Shown here: piece by piece, positions 1 through 8,826 of the stretch | How positions within the stretch are numbered: position 1 is the first letter of the stretch | How the letters are laid out: each line of letters starts with the position of its first letter | DNA from: Synechococcales cyanobacterium C42_A2020_086 | GTDB taxonomy: Bacteria > Cyanobacteriota > Cyanobacteriia > Elainellales > Elainellaceae | DNA length: 64,000 bases | Direction: 5' to 3' | Assembly: GCA_015272325.1 (NCBI GenBank) | Contig: JACYLU010000036.1 | Coordinates: 345,577 to 409,576 of the forward strand | Notes under the pieces: model-generated | The model's input: the letters and a program-made list of their open reading frames with translations, nothing else | What the model was told of the DNA's origin: nothing | Databases searched by the model: none | Position numbers and translations under genes: made by a program

Positions 1-1
1 G

Positions 2-1801
2 GGGCAGGGATGGGATGCTCTAGACATCCGCCTGTTGAGTACTGCTGCTTCCGCTATTTCGCTGCACTGCGAACGCCAATTGGCGGAAGATGCCCTACGC
101 CAGAGTGCTGCTCGAGAGCAGTCCACGTTGCGGGTCATTGAGCACATGCGGCAAACACTGGACATCGAGCAGATCTTCCGGACAACAACCGACGAGTTGC
201 GCCAACTGCTGAAGTGCGACCGCGTTCTAATCTATCGGTTCCAGCCTGACTGGAGCGGCACCTGCGTCGCTGAATCGGTAGGGGAGCCATGGACGCCTGT
301 CTTGGCATCAACCGAGATGGAGATTGCCCATGCCTGCGAAGGCAACCACTGCCGAGTCAAAACCTGGGACCAAGATCACATTTCCGATACGTATCTTCAA
401 GAAACCCAGGGTGGGGTCTATCGCCAAGGAACCCCCTATCTCAGTGTTGCCGATATCTCCCAGGCTGGATTCTCTGCGTGCTACCGGCAGCTTCTAGAAC
501 GATTGCAAGCGAAAGCCTATCTCACCTTACCGATCTCTCAGGGCAATCGCCTCTGGGGCTTGTTGTCTGCCTATCAGAATGCCCATCCGCGAGAGTGGCA
601 GCCCGCTGATATTGCTCTGGCAACTCACATCAGTACCCAGCTTGGGGTAGCTTTGCAGCAGGCAGACTTGCTCCAGCAAACTCAGCAACAGTCTGAGGCG
701 CTAGCTAAGGCACGAGACGCCGCTGAGGCAGCCAACCGGGCAAAAAGCCAATTTCTGGCCAACATGAGCCACGAATTGCGGACGCCACTCAATTCCATTC
801 TGGGATTTACTCAACTGCTGCATCAGGATACGGCGCTGGGGTTGGAATACCAAAAGTATCTGGACATCATTAACCGCAGTGGGCAACATCTGCTGGAGCT
901 GATCAACGAGGTGTTGGAAGCCTCAAAGTTAGAAGCCGGGCAAGTGAGTGTCAACGTGAGTGAGTTTGACCTGTCTCTTCTGCTCAACGATCTCGAAGCT
1001 ATGGTGCGGCAACAGGCAAAACAAAAACGCCTCACGCTGACGGTTGCTTGCGATGCCGATGTACCGCAGCGGCTCATCACCGATCAAAGCAAACTGCGGC
1101 AAGTTCTCTTGAATTTGCTTGATAATGCGATTAAGTTCACTCAGACCGGAGGTGTGATGCTGCGGGTCAAACGAGTCCCTGTTGACTCCCCTCTTGATCC
1201 TCGTGATTCAGTGGGCAAATCCGTGTTGGATCAGATCAAGCTGCCAGAGGTGACCTGCCCAGCTACTCCCGGCGATGGGCAACCGTCAATCCGGCAAGTG
1301 CTGCGTTTTGAGGTTGAAGATACTGGATTTGGGATTGCGCCAGATGAGATGGACTCGCTATTCCAAGCGTTTGTGCAAACGGAAGCAGGACGGCAATCCA
1401 ATGGTGGCACTGGGTTGGGTCTGGTAATTAGCCGCAAGTTCATTAACTTACTAGGAGGAGAAATTCAGGTCCAGAGTCAACCTGGGCAGGGGACGGTATT
1501 TTGGTTCGATTTGCCGGTTCAAATTCCCACTACCCCCCCTCCTGTACTGGTCACTGCTGCAACCAAGGGTGGCATCATGCCCACACCAACATCTCCCCTG
1601 CTCACACCAGCAGATCTAGCGGTTATGCCGGCTGAATGGGTGTCGCAGCTGCATCAGGCGGCGTTGGGTTGTAGCGACCGGCAGGTGCTAGAGCTTGTTG
1701 CCCAAATTCCGGAAGCCCACAGCAGTCTGGCTCATCGGCTTGCCGAATTGGTGGACAATTTCTGCTTTGCAGAAATCGTGGAATTGACGACTGTATCTTA
1801 G
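2..1801 (+). CDS. GAF-domain sensor histidine kinase, cyanobacteriochrome-like (5' end cut by window edge)
   Basis: The frame is open to base 2, and the first visible residues resemble the end of an earlier GAF domain, so the gene starts outside the window; the TTG at 35 is only the first in-window start-like codon. Numbering from that TTG, a GAF domain covers about residues 35-215. It resembles bilin-binding cyanobacteriochrome GAFs: a [10 protein letters not shown] segment followed by a candidate chromophore cysteine at Cys149 in the context [11 protein letters not shown] helical linker leads to a HisKA domain with SHELRTPL (His246) and a HATPase domain with N box [16 protein letters not shown] and GGTGLGL. 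The last ~80 residues carry no named domain. Inferred role: light- or ligand-regulated autokinase, probably cytoplasmic in the visible part. The REC-kinase gene 125 bp downstream is a plausible partner. Chromophore binding is inference; the kinase call is firm. Confidence 0.88.
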   Translation, partial: GQGWDALDIRLLSTAASAISLHCERQLAEDALRQSAAREQSTLRVIEHMRQTLDIEQIFRTTTDELRQLLKCDRVLIYRFQPDWSGTCVAESVGEPWTPVLASTEMEIAHACEGNHCRVKTWDQDHISDTYLQETQGGVYRQGTPYLSVADISQAGFSACYRQLLERLQAKAYLTLPISQGNRLWGLLSAYQNAHPREWQPADIALATHISTQLGVALQQADLLQQTQQQSEALAKARDAAEAANRAKSQFLANMSHELRTPLNSILGFTQLLHQDTALGLEYQKYLDIINRSGQHLLELINEVLEASKLEAGQVSVNVSEFDLSLLLNDLEAMVRQQAKQKRLTLTVACDADVPQRLITDQSKLRQVLLNLLDNAIKFTQTGGVMLRVKRVPVDSPLDPRDSVGKSVLDQIKLPEVTCPATPGDGQPSIRQVLRFEVEDTGFGIAPDEMDSLFQAFVQTEAGRQSNGGTGLGLVISRKFINLLGGEIQVQSQPGQGTVFWFDLPVQIPTTPPPVLVTAATKGGIMPTPTSPLLTPADLAVMPAEWVSQLHQAALGCSDRQVLELVAQIPEAHSSLAHRLAELVDNFCFAEIVELTTVS

Positions 1802-1890
1802 CTATATCTCTCTAAAATCCGCCTTTATCTGTTTTTAGGATTCAGTGTTTAGGATCCGTCTTAGAGCAGCCTTGAATTAATCTGGAATCA

Positions 1891-1912
1891 GTCCTGAATC
1901 AGTCCTGAATCA
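1891..1912. repeat. 11-bp tandem duplication (2 perfect copies plus partial third)
   Basis: GTCCTGAATCA occurs at 1891-1901 and 1902-1912, with a diverged partial copy just before. It lies in the spacer between the two kinase genes. No ORF or terminator is evident here. Confidence 0.9.
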
Positions 1913-1926
1913 GCGATGAACCCATC

Positions 1927-3114
1927 ATGAATACCATGCCCTCGAATCAACTCCATTCTGAATCGCCCGCAACGAAAGGAAACATCCTGATCGTTGACGA
2001 CACCCCCAACAATTTACGGCTGCTGTCTTCGATGCTGACTCGGCAAGGATACGAGGTGCGGAGTGCTATTAGTGGCTCCGTTGCCTTGATGGCAGTGCAA
2101 ACCGTTCAGCTCGATCTGATCCTGTTAGATATCAACATGCCGACTATGAACGGCTATGAGGTCTGCGAACGACTTAAGGCCGAAGAGCAAACCCGCGATA
2201 TTCCGGTGATCTTTCTGAGTGCGCTTGGGGAACCCATAGATAAGGTACAAGCCTTTCGAGTCGGCGGAGTGGACTACATCACCAAACCCTTTCAGGTGGA
2301 GGAAGTGCTGGCTCGGGTCGAGAATCATCTCACGTTGCGCCGCGTGCAGCTAGAGTTGCAGCAAGCAAAAACCAACGCCCTGAATGCTCTGGCTCAGGAG
2401 CAGGAATTAAATCGGCTGAAATCAGAATTTGTCTCGATGATTTCCCACGATTTTCGGACGCCGCTGACCAGCATTCAAGCCTTTGCCGAATTGCTCCGGT
2501 TCAACAGTGATGATTTGTCTCCAGAACTGCGAGACCGCTATTTCGAAAAAATAGACGCTGCTGTTGAGCATCTGCTCTACTTGCTGAATGAGGTGCTGTT
2601 GATTGGCAGCATTGAAGCCGGAAAAACGCAATGTCAGCCGGAATTGATGGATCTGGAGAAGTTTTGTCGCGATCTGTGTGAAACGGTGCAGCTTTCAGAA
2701 AATCATCATCAGATTCAGTTTCGCTGTACGGGTGATTGTTCGCAGGCGGAGATGGATCAGATGTTGCTGCGACGCATCCTGATGAATTTATTGTCGAATG
2801 CAATTAAATATTCCCCAGAACAGTCTTTAGTGCAGCTCGACCTGAGCTGTGGAGAGGGTCAGGCTGTGTTGCAAGTTCAAGATCAGGGCATTGGCATTCC
2901 CCTCGATAATCAGCCCCATTTATTTAAAACATTCTACCGCTGCAGTAACGTTGGGCAGATCAAAGGAACTGGGCTAGGGCTAGCCGTTGTCAAGCGCTGC
3001 GTTGATGCCCATCAAGGGCAGATTCAGTTGGTGAGTGAAGAAGGCGTGGGTACAACTGTTACGGTCACTTTGCCGCTGTTCCGTTCGCCAGTCGGTTCTG
3101 AGCTGCCATCGTGA
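1927..3114 (+). CDS. Response-regulator receiver/histidine kinase fusion (REC-HisKA-HATPase)
   Basis: A 395-residue soluble protein. Residues ~18-135 are a receiver domain with the acidic pair in LIVDDTP and phospho-acceptor Asp68 in LILLDINMP, plus the conserved Lys in YITKPF. A short coiled linker precedes a HisKA domain (MISHDFRTPL, His174) and a HATPase domain (NLLSNAIKYS, DQGIGIP, GTGLGLAVVK). This REC-HK order is common in cyanobacteria, where such proteins usually take phosphate from an upstream hybrid kinase and act on a further partner. It follows the GAF kinase on the same strand after a 125-bp spacer, so they may be co-transcribed. No strong Shine-Dalgarno precedes ATG 1927; the ATG at 1936 is an alternative start. 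The signal it reads is unknown. Confidence 0.92.
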   Translation: MNTMPSNQLHSESPATKGNILIVDDTPNNLRLLSSMLTRQGYEVRSAISGSVALMAVQTVQLDLILLDINMPTMNGYEVCERLKAEEQTRDIPVIFLSALGEPIDKVQAFRVGGVDYITKPFQVEEVLARVENHLTLRRVQLELQQAKTNALNALAQEQELNRLKSEFVSMISHDFRTPLTSIQAFAELLRFNSDDLSPELRDRYFEKIDAAVEHLLYLLNEVLLIGSIEAGKTQCQPELMDLEKFCRDLCETVQLSENHHQIQFRCTGDCSQAEMDQMLLRRILMNLLSNAIKYSPEQSLVQLDLSCGEGQAVLQVQDQGIGIPLDNQPHLFKTFYRCSNVGQIKGTGLGLAVVKRCVDAHQGQIQLVSEEGVGTTVTVTLPLFRSPVGSELPS

Positions 3115-3130
3115 TCGCCTCAGCAAGGGG

Positions 3131-4339
3131 TTAGCGTAGTCCCCGGGCTTGGGCATAGCTCAAGGGTGCCTTGATCCAATCGTTTTCTTGAAAGCGGCGG
3201 TAGCGGAATAGGTGCAGCAGCTCTACGGATTCGTTCATCGGCTCCAGAATCAAGCGGCTCACCAGGTCGCCGACGACTGGGCTGAGCTTGTAACCATGCC
3301 CGCTAAAGCCAACGGCGCAGTAGAGTCCGGGCACATCGTCTAGCCGGTCAATGATCGGCTGATAGTCAGGGGTGACGCCCCAAATGCCAGAATAGGTTTC
3401 GGTAATGGGTGCATGGGTCAGGCTAGGGCAGCGGCGAATCAGCTTTTGATGCAGCTTGTCGCAGATGTCAGGAAACAATTGTCCTTGAAACTGCTCGGCA
3501 TCCGACAGGGCAAACTGAGCATGATACTTAGGATCCGAGTTGCCAATCCGGGTGTAGGGCTGCTCGGCATCAGAGCGGATATAGCAGAGATTAATCAAAT
3601 CTGACACGACCGGATGAACGGTTGCTACCTCGGTTGGTCGCTCGACCACAACGACATGCTCCACAATTGGCGTCACTGGAAATTCCAGTCCCAACTGAGT
3701 CGCAAACTGGCGCGCCCACGGTCCAACACAGTCCACCACCGTGCGGGTATGGATAGCTCCCTGCGGCGTCACCACTCCTTCAATTCGCCCTTCAGCATCC
3801 AGGTTAATTCCAAGAACCGGGGTTTCGGTGCGAATCTCTGCCCCCAAATCGCTAGCTCGCTGAGCGAGGGCTGCCGTGGTTTGGGGCGGGCTGCCGTAGC
3901 CTGAATCCGGCTCATAGGCAATGGCGGCGACATCGCTGAGATCCAGCAGCGGACCGCAAACTTGCTGAAGCTGCTGTGCCTCGGCTAAGTCAACCCGAAT
4001 TCCCATCTGCTGATGCATCGCCACCACCTGATGCAGCGTTTCCACATCTGCTTCACCGACCAGCACAAAATAGCCGCAGGCATGAAAGCCGGCATCATAG
4101 CCACCAAAGCGCTCGCCAAAGTGATGAAATAGCTGTAGCGACTGCTGCGCCAGTTTTGCTAGTACCGGGTGGGTATAGTGGGTGCGAATAATGCCAATGC
4201 CTTTGCCAGAAGCACCATTCGCAAGCTGCTTCTGCTCTAACAGGATGACCTTTTTCACGCCCTTTTCCGCTAGATGCAGAGCGATAGAAGCTCCGATGCA
4301 GCCTCCCCCAACTACGACGATATCTGCGGTTTCCGTCAT
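3131..4339 (-). CDS. FAD-dependent oxidoreductase, DAO family (sarcosine-oxidase beta/SoxB-like)
   Basis: A 402-residue flavoprotein. The N-terminus holds a Rossmann FAD motif (VVVGGGCIGASIALHLAEKG) and E-Q-K after beta-2, then ASGKGIGIIRTHY, the segment that in sarcosine/N-methyl-amino-acid oxidases surrounds the flavin. The C-terminus has GLYCAVGFSGHGYKLSPVVG, typical of DAO proteins. The family oxidises C-N bonds of amino or N-methylated amino acids. No signal peptide or membrane segment is seen, so it should be cytoplasmic. It is the last gene of the leftward set dioxygenase - binding protein - GS-like ligase - DAO, 233 bp after the ligase. A ligase plus SoxB-like oxidase fits oxidation of an N-substituted glutamate or glycine. 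The substrate cannot be read from sequence; a D-amino-acid or glycine-oxidase role is possible. Confidence 0.85.
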   Translation of the reverse strand: MTETADIVVVGGGCIGASIALHLAEKGVKKVILLEQKQLANGASGKGIGIIRTHYTHPVLAKLAQQSLQLFHHFGERFGGYDAGFHACGYFVLVGEADVETLHQVVAMHQQMGIRVDLAEAQQLQQVCGPLLDLSDVAAIAYEPDSGYGSPPQTTAALAQRASDLGAEIRTETPVLGINLDAEGRIEGVVTPQGAIHTRTVVDCVGPWARQFATQLGLEFPVTPIVEHVVVVERPTEVATVHPVVSDLINLCYIRSDAEQPYTRIGNSDPKYHAQFALSDAEQFQGQLFPDICDKLHQKLIRRCPSLTHAPITETYSGIWGVTPDYQPIIDRLDDVPGLYCAVGFSGHGYKLSPVVGDLVSRLILEPMNESVELLHLFRYRRFQENDWIKAPLSYAQARGLR

Positions 4340-4407
4340 GAATGCCTTAGCCTAAGATTGAACAGATTGAACCCGAAATGGAGCCAGAACCTAAAACGCT
4401 GATGACT

Positions 4408-4435
4408 GCTCTGATGTCTACGCTCTGATATCTAC
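4408..4435. repeat. 14-bp tandem duplication
   Basis: GCTCTGATGTCTAC (4408-4421) is followed directly by GCTCTGATATCTAC (4422-4435), one mismatch. It lies in the 233-bp spacer between the GS-like gene and the DAO gene. No promoter motif is evident there. Confidence 0.85.
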
Positions 4436-4572
4436 AGTAACTATTGCAGCAAGCTGCATTGAATTGATATTTAACTGAGATTGAACTTGTATTTATTTCT
4501 ATCCATGCTTATTGACTCCTACCTCGCTCGACAATTTACCATGCTGCTTCTAGTTACTGTTCTTGATTTTCC

Positions 4573-6081
4573 TCAAGGTAGACAGTCCAGATACATTTCC
4601 ATATCCCAATCACTGGTGGTTGCCAGGAACTTTTCCCATTCATCTCGTTTATACCAGTGATAGAGATCATACATTTCACCGGGCAAAGCGGAGCGAATCA
4701 CGTTATCTTCAGCCAAGCGATCCAACGCTTCTCCCAGAGACATCGGCAGTTTTTTCACTTGCTTTCCGGCTTCCATGGCTTCATAGAGGTTGCGCTGCTC
4801 CGGTTCACCAGGATCAAGATTGCGCTGGATGCCGTCATCAAAGGCTTTTAGCAGAGCGGCCGCCATCAGGTAGGGGTTGACCATCGAATCAACCGCCCGG
4901 TACTCAAACCGTCCGGGAGCCGAGACCCGCAGCCCGCAAGTGCGATTTTGGAAGCCCCAGTCGGCATAGACAGGTGCCCAGAGTCCCGTATCCCAGAGGC
5001 GGCGGTAAGAGTTAACCGTTGAAGCCCCGATTGCGGTTAAAGCTGGGAGATGCTCGATGACGCCGCCAATGCACTGCAAGCCCACTGGTCCGGGCAGAGT
5101 TTTGGAGTGACCGGCCATCGGCAGGAAGGTATTTTCACCGCCGCGATTGTAGGTGAACACCTGCGGCAGCCCCGGCAGAGACTCAAAGCCAAAGGATTTT
5201 AGCCCAGATTCTCCACCCCGCCACAGCGAGAGGTTGTGGTGGCAGCCCGATGCCGAGACGCCCATGAACGGCTTGGACATGAAGCAGGCAATCAAGTTGA
5301 ATTCGCGGGCCACCTGAGCACAAATCTGGCGATAGGTAGTGAGGCGGTCGCAGGTACGCAGAGCATCGTCGAAGGTAAAGTTCAGCTCGAGCTGCCCCGG
5401 CGCATCTTCGTGATCGCCCTGGATCATATCGAGTCCCATTGCCTGCCCGTACTCGATGACGCGCAAAAAGACCGGCCGCAGCTCCTCGAATTGGTCGATG
5501 TGATAACAGTTGGGCTTGGTAACGCCGCCGGCGGGCTTACCGTCCGGTGCTTTTTTTAGCCACATCATTTCCGGTTCGCAGCCGTGGCGGAGCTGCAAGC
5601 CGTGCTGCTGCTGAAACTGAGCATGGATGCGCTTGAGGTTGCCGCGACAGTCTGCCGTTAGGTAGGCTCCCGGATCGTTAGGTTCCTCGCGGTTGCGGAA
5701 GCAGGTACAGAAGACCCGCGCCACGCGCTTGTCCCAGGGGAGCTGGCAGAAAGTTTCCGGATCGGGAATGGCGACGAGTTCTGAGGCTTCGGGACCGTAG
5801 CCAATGTAGTTGCGATGACGATCAACGTAGAGATTGGCCATCGAGCCGTAGACGAGCTGAATGCCGCGATCGGCGATCGTTTCCCAGTGATCGGCGGGCA
5901 CCCCTTTGCCAACAATTCGCCCGGTAACCGAGACGAACTGATAATAGATGTACTGGATGCCTAGTTCGTTGATTTTTTCCCGCACCTGCCGCACCCAGTC
6001 GGCGCGCTGCTCGTCGGCAACGTGGTGCTCTAAATCGGTTAGCGTTTGGGCGGTGTTTGCCTTTACTAGAACGTCAGTCAC
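4573..6081 (-). CDS. Glutamine-synthetase family protein (putative gamma-glutamyl-amine ligase)
   Basis: A 502-residue GlnA-family ligase. Catalytic signatures are present: CEPEMMW (metal Glu), GDHEDAPGQLELNF (second Glu cluster), SKPFMGVSASGCHHNLSLW (equivalent of the KP / G-S-G-M-H loop), NSYRRLW, NRTCGLRVS and RFEYRAVDSMVNPYL. The family ATP-dependently joins glutamate to ammonia or, in the PuuA/GmaS/IpuC branch, to an amine. The divergent 'GCHHNLSL' loop and the neighbourhood (DAO oxidase, dioxygenase) favour an amine substrate; that is inference. The start is GTG 6081: a GGAGGA sits 6 bases upstream (6088-6093). A longer reading to 6204 would overlap the preceding gene and adds a non-homologous leader. 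It is third in the leftward operon behind the NtcA-type promoter. True nitrogen-assimilating glutamine synthetase cannot be excluded. Confidence 0.88.
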   Translation of the reverse strand: MTDVLVKANTAQTLTDLEHHVADEQRADWVRQVREKINELGIQYIYYQFVSVTGRIVGKGVPADHWETIADRGIQLVYGSMANLYVDRHRNYIGYGPEASELVAIPDPETFCQLPWDKRVARVFCTCFRNREEPNDPGAYLTADCRGNLKRIHAQFQQQHGLQLRHGCEPEMMWLKKAPDGKPAGGVTKPNCYHIDQFEELRPVFLRVIEYGQAMGLDMIQGDHEDAPGQLELNFTFDDALRTCDRLTTYRQICAQVAREFNLIACFMSKPFMGVSASGCHHNLSLWRGGESGLKSFGFESLPGLPQVFTYNRGGENTFLPMAGHSKTLPGPVGLQCIGGVIEHLPALTAIGASTVNSYRRLWDTGLWAPVYADWGFQNRTCGLRVSAPGRFEYRAVDSMVNPYLMAAALLKAFDDGIQRNLDPGEPEQRNLYEAMEAGKQVKKLPMSLGEALDRLAEDNVIRSALPGEMYDLYHWYKRDEWEKFLATTSDWDMEMYLDCLP

Positions 6082-6087
6082 TGCCAG

Positions 6088-6093
6088 TCCTCC
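6088..6093 (-). promoter_or_regulatory. Shine-Dalgarno fixing the GTG start of the GS-like gene
   Basis: On the minus strand GGAGGA is followed by six bases and then GTG at 6081. It supports this start over the longer in-frame ORF that would overlap the binding-protein gene. Confidence 0.75.
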
Positions 6094-6139
6094 AGGGGTA
6101 GGTACAAGAGGGTCGTTCGGGTGCTCGTCTGCATCGCCA

Positions 6140-6871
6140 TCAGAAGGGAAAGGGTTTCCAGGGAATCCAAGTCGCCCATAGCTGCGCCAAAGTGCCGTCG
6201 GCAATTAGCGCCTCCAACGTTCGATTCAAAGCGTCTGCTAATTCGGGCTGATCGCGATTCACGGCAATGCCAAAAGGAACGCGAGTTGGCACACTAAAGG
6301 CAATGCGCAGGCGATCATCCTCTTCGGCCGCTACCAGCAGCACCAGCTCGTCGTCGATCAGGGCATCAATGGCTCCAGTTCTAAGGGCGTCCAGCATTTC
6401 GGGCAACACCTGATCGCTACCCGGAAACGCCACAATCTCAACGTTCTCAAATTGCTCTGCCAGCTCTAGATTGGTGCTGTTCGCCAGCCCACCCACACGT
6501 AGCCCCGCCAAGTCTTGGGGAGTGGTGGCTGTACAGTCAGCCCGTACCAATACCGCTTCATCGAACACACCATAGGGGCGAGTGAACTGTGCCCAAGCTT
6601 GGCGTTCCGGCGTAATAGCTTGATTAAACCAAACCACATCGGACTTGCCGGATTGTAGGCTGGTGTAGAAGTCCGCCATCGGCAAGTTGTGCCAGACCGG
6701 TTCTAGCCCCAAGCGATCGCATACCGCTCGCGTCACGGCTGGTTCATAACCGAGAGGAATACCGTCCGCCACATAACTCATAGGACGAGCATCAAAGGCG
6801 CTAGCAATAATCGTGAGAGCGCCCGGATGAATTGTCTTGATCAGCTTGAGAGAATTAGAATCGCTTATCAT
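6140..6871 (-). CDS. Solute-binding-protein-like protein (SBP_bac_3) lacking a signal peptide
   Basis: 243 residues with the type-II periplasmic binding fold of amino-acid ABC transporters: I-I-A-S-A-F-D-A-R-P-M-S near the N-terminus, G-Y-E-P-A-V-T-R-A-V-C-D-R-L-G-L (lobe 1), F-Y-T-S-L-Q-S-G-K-S-D and E-R-Q-A-W-A-Q-F-T-R-P-Y (the usual 'F-S-x-P-Y' position), then the crossover G-L-R-V-G-G-L. Unlike exported relatives it has no hydrophobic signal, lipobox or membrane anchor: the chain goes almost directly into the first strand. No permease or ATPase lies beside it. It may be a cytoplasmic sensor or binding protein, or use a permease elsewhere. It sits 58 bp before the GS-like gene and 19 bp after the dioxygenase gene, clearly in one operon. 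Confidence 0.8.
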   Translation of the reverse strand: MISDSNSLKLIKTIHPGALTIIASAFDARPMSYVADGIPLGYEPAVTRAVCDRLGLEPVWHNLPMADFYTSLQSGKSDVVWFNQAITPERQAWAQFTRPYGVFDEAVLVRADCTATTPQDLAGLRVGGLANSTNLELAEQFENVEIVAFPGSDQVLPEMLDALRTGAIDALIDDELVLLVAAEEDDRLRIAFSVPTRVPFGIAVNRDQPELADALNRTLEALIADGTLAQLWATWIPWKPFPF

Positions 6872-6890
6872 GTTAAATCTGATTTTGAAC

Positions 6891-7799
6891 CTATGAACGG
6901 CTCACCATCTGCGGCTGTTTTAAGATTGACAGTGCATCTCCACAGTAATCTTTTAGATGCGGCGAACGGTATCCGTCTCGCGTCCATAGGATGGGGAAAA
7001 AGCTTTCATCCATCGTGCTATCACCAATTCGCTTGTAGCGTCCGTAGATGTATCCTGGCTGTGTATCTCGGAATTGAGCAGCAGAGGATAGCGTGTGTAT
7101 CCCCAAACTACGCCGCACTCGGTCAGTGCGCTGATTGGGTCCGGAACCATGCCACATCCAGCCGTGATGAAACACGCAGCCGCCTGCCGGAATCTCCACG
7201 GGCACAATGTCGGGATTGGCAAGGCCTGCTTTGGCTGCAGCCCGCATCATTGTCGCTCGATAGTCGTGCTCTGGCGCATGAAAATCGCCGATTTCAGTGA
7301 CCAACTCCCAGCGATGAGAACCACGCACATATTCGATCGTTCCTGTATCGCGATGGGTATCGTCCAAGGCAATCCAGCAGGTGATCATCTCCGGCGGATC
7401 GATATAGCTGATGTAGGTAGCATCCTGATGCAGCGCCACCGCCTTGCCACCCGCCGGCTTAAACCAAAGGCTATCTTGACCGATGCGTGCCCCCGGCCAG
7501 CCCGCCAGTAAAGCACTGATGCGACCGATCTCCGCCGAGAGGACCACGCTGGCCACAGTGCGATCGCATTTCCAAACATTGCACATCTCCCGCGTCACGT
7601 CCGGCAAACTCAACCCAGGACGCCAGTACCACTCATCGGGATACATGCCCGTCTCAAAGTGACCAGCAAAGAGCGGCTCAATTTTGCTCACCAATCGCGC
7701 TACCCAATCGGCGTCTAAAAACCGCTCAATCACCAAAAAACCGTCTGCTTGAAACTGCTGGATTTGAGCGTCGGTAATCGGAGTGGAATTGTTATTCAT
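6891..7799 (-). CDS. Phytanoyl-CoA dioxygenase (PhyH) family Fe(II)/2-oxoglutarate oxygenase
   Basis: 302 residues. The double-stranded beta-helix iron ligands are visible as H-x-D in VALHQDATYI and the distal His in HHGWMWHGSGPN, followed by R-x-R-R-S-L-G-I-H, which supplies the 2-oxoglutarate-binding Arg. Family members hydroxylate diverse small molecules, including aminophosphonates, quaternary amines and acyl chains. It is the first gene of the leftward nitrogen operon, so a role in opening an N- or C-alkylated nitrogen compound is plausible. ATG 7799 is preferred; a TTG at 7808 would add three residues. Neither has a clear Shine-Dalgarno. A roughly 390-base leader separates it from the NtcA-type promoter. 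Confidence 0.85.
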   Translation of the reverse strand: MNNNSTPITDAQIQQFQADGFLVIERFLDADWVARLVSKIEPLFAGHFETGMYPDEWYWRPGLSLPDVTREMCNVWKCDRTVASVVLSAEIGRISALLAGWPGARIGQDSLWFKPAGGKAVALHQDATYISYIDPPEMITCWIALDDTHRDTGTIEYVRGSHRWELVTEIGDFHAPEHDYRATMMRAAAKAGLANPDIVPVEIPAGGCVFHHGWMWHGSGPNQRTDRVRRSLGIHTLSSAAQFRDTQPGYIYGRYKRIGDSTMDESFFPILWTRDGYRSPHLKDYCGDALSILKQPQMVSRS

Positions 7800-8029
7800 A
7801 GAGCGCAAAGCACATTTATGGCGTCATCTCAGGCCTTTTTGTCAATCGGTGCATTAAGTCCTAAACACTAATTCCAAATAATTGTGTCTCAATTTGCCTG
7901 ATCTATCTAGTTTGTGTGCGATTCTCTATCGCTTTGCAATTCTCTAGCGGTCAGCTTTTTGCGACACTAGTTTGCGACTGCTGTGTTTGTGATTTCTTGA
8001 TTTAATTTGTGATCCACTTGTGACATCAA

Positions 8030-8050
8030 ACTATCAACAGACTATCAACA
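8030..8050. repeat. Tandem duplication of ACTATCAACA (period 11)
   Basis: The 10-mer occurs at 8030-8039 and 8041-8050, separated by one base, inside the leader of the dioxygenase operon. Confidence 0.85.
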
Positions 8051-8166
8051 AAGAACTCTGTTCTGCTTCGGCTAATTCAAGTCAAGAGCGGCAACTCTCA
8101 ACCTGCAATCCAACGAAGATATTGAAAATAGGTGGTTAGCGTGGAGATAATTGACGATCTAATTTT

Positions 8167-8186
8167 TCACTCTAGCTCACTCTAGC
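8167..8186. repeat. 10-bp perfect tandem duplication
   Basis: TCACTCTAGC occurs at 8167-8176 and 8177-8186, directly at the predicted transcription start region of the NtcA-type promoter. Confidence 0.9.
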
Positions 8187-8191
8187 TTGTT

Positions 8192-8233
8192 ATAATAACT
8201 GGCGGTTTCTTGGGAAAGTGTATTGAGCACTAC
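8192..8233 (-). promoter_or_regulatory. NtcA-activated class II promoter
   Basis: Reading the minus strand, GTAgtgctcaaTAC (8220-8233) is a perfect GTA-N8-TAC NtcA box. Exactly 22 bases later comes TATTAT (8192-8197), matching the TA-N3-T -10 element. Class II NtcA promoters have GTA-N8-TAC, about 22-23 bases, then TA-N3-T. The other orientation has no -10 at that spacing. The promoter points toward the dioxygenase - binding protein - GS-like - DAO genes, which would be induced when 2-oxoglutarate is high (nitrogen limitation). Confidence 0.85.
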
Positions 8234-8418
8234 GATATCCTTCTGTTGAATCTCAATCCCTAAGAGAGTACGAGAAAGCAGAAAAAAGGCAAGCCTGTTG
8301 GCTCACCTTGTCGAGGATGCTGGAAACGTTTAGGAGACGTAACTGAAGAGTAAATATCCCTAATAAAATGCCTTGCACTGCGGACGGTCCAAAGCATGCT
8401 AGGGTGAACACTGCTTGG

Positions 8419-8826
8419 CTATTGGCGTCTGTATCTCCGGGTAATCGAGCGACGTTTGCGCTGAACAGCAGCTCCACCGATGCCCAGCATACCGAGCAGT
8501 GCTAGAGGCTGTAGGGAGTTACGAGTGGCGCGCTCCCAGCGAGCCGAATTGGCCTCAGGTGCGGGTCGAGAGGGGGAGCTAGGCTGCGATAAGCCCACAA
8601 GAGAGAGCGCGCTAGCCAGAATCAAAGCCCCCAATGTCGCTGAATTGGTAGACGGCGCAGGCGGAGTACTTTCTCGCCCCATCGTGTAGGACTTGTAGAG
8701 GAAGTACAGCACAATTAACGCCGTGAGGATAATCAGGACCCCGATCACCGCTGGATTATTGGCAAAGGTGTAGATTGGTCCCTTGGCTTCCGAGAATTCC
8801 TGAAAGGTCTTGAATGGGCTACTCAT
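8419..8826 (-). CDS. Small two- or three-segment membrane protein coupled to amt
   Basis: 135 residues, family not recognised. Visible hydrophobic segments are PAVIGVLIILTALIVLYFLY (~28-47), ATLGALILASALSLVGL (~64-80) and a weaker LQPLALLGMLGIGGAAV (~105-121), the last followed by a strongly basic tail (QRKRRSITRRYRRQ). The central part is Ser/Pro-rich. An AGGAGGA Shine-Dalgarno lies 6-7 bases before ATG 8826 and overlaps the amt stop codon, so translation is probably coupled to the ammonium transporter. An accessory or regulatory role for Amt is inference. The hydrophobic-then-arginine end also resembles C-terminal sorting signals, but no known motif is matched. Confidence 0.65.
   Translation of the reverse strand: MSSPFKTFQEFSEAKGPIYTFANNPAVIGVLIILTALIVLYFLYKSYTMGRESTPPAPSTNSATLGALILASALSLVGLSQPSSPSRPAPEANSARWERATRNSLQPLALLGMLGIGGAAVQRKRRSITRRYRRQ

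Larger units (their letters stand above)
7800..8191. other. Long untranslated leader of the NtcA-controlled operon
   Basis: No convincing ORF on either strand. If transcription starts near 8185, this is a ~390-nt leader. It is AT-richer than the genes and holds two tandem duplications. I did not find the glnA (glutamine) riboswitch core or another known riboswitch core in it. Confidence 0.5.

Noticed and set aside
6082..6204. Longer N-terminus for the GS-like gene
   Set aside because: It would overlap the stop region of the binding-protein gene and skip a very good ribosome site in front of GTG 6081.
8253..8477. 74-codon minus-strand ORF near the NtcA promoter
   Set aside because: Overlaps the 3' end of the small membrane protein gene in another frame and shows no protein-like pattern.
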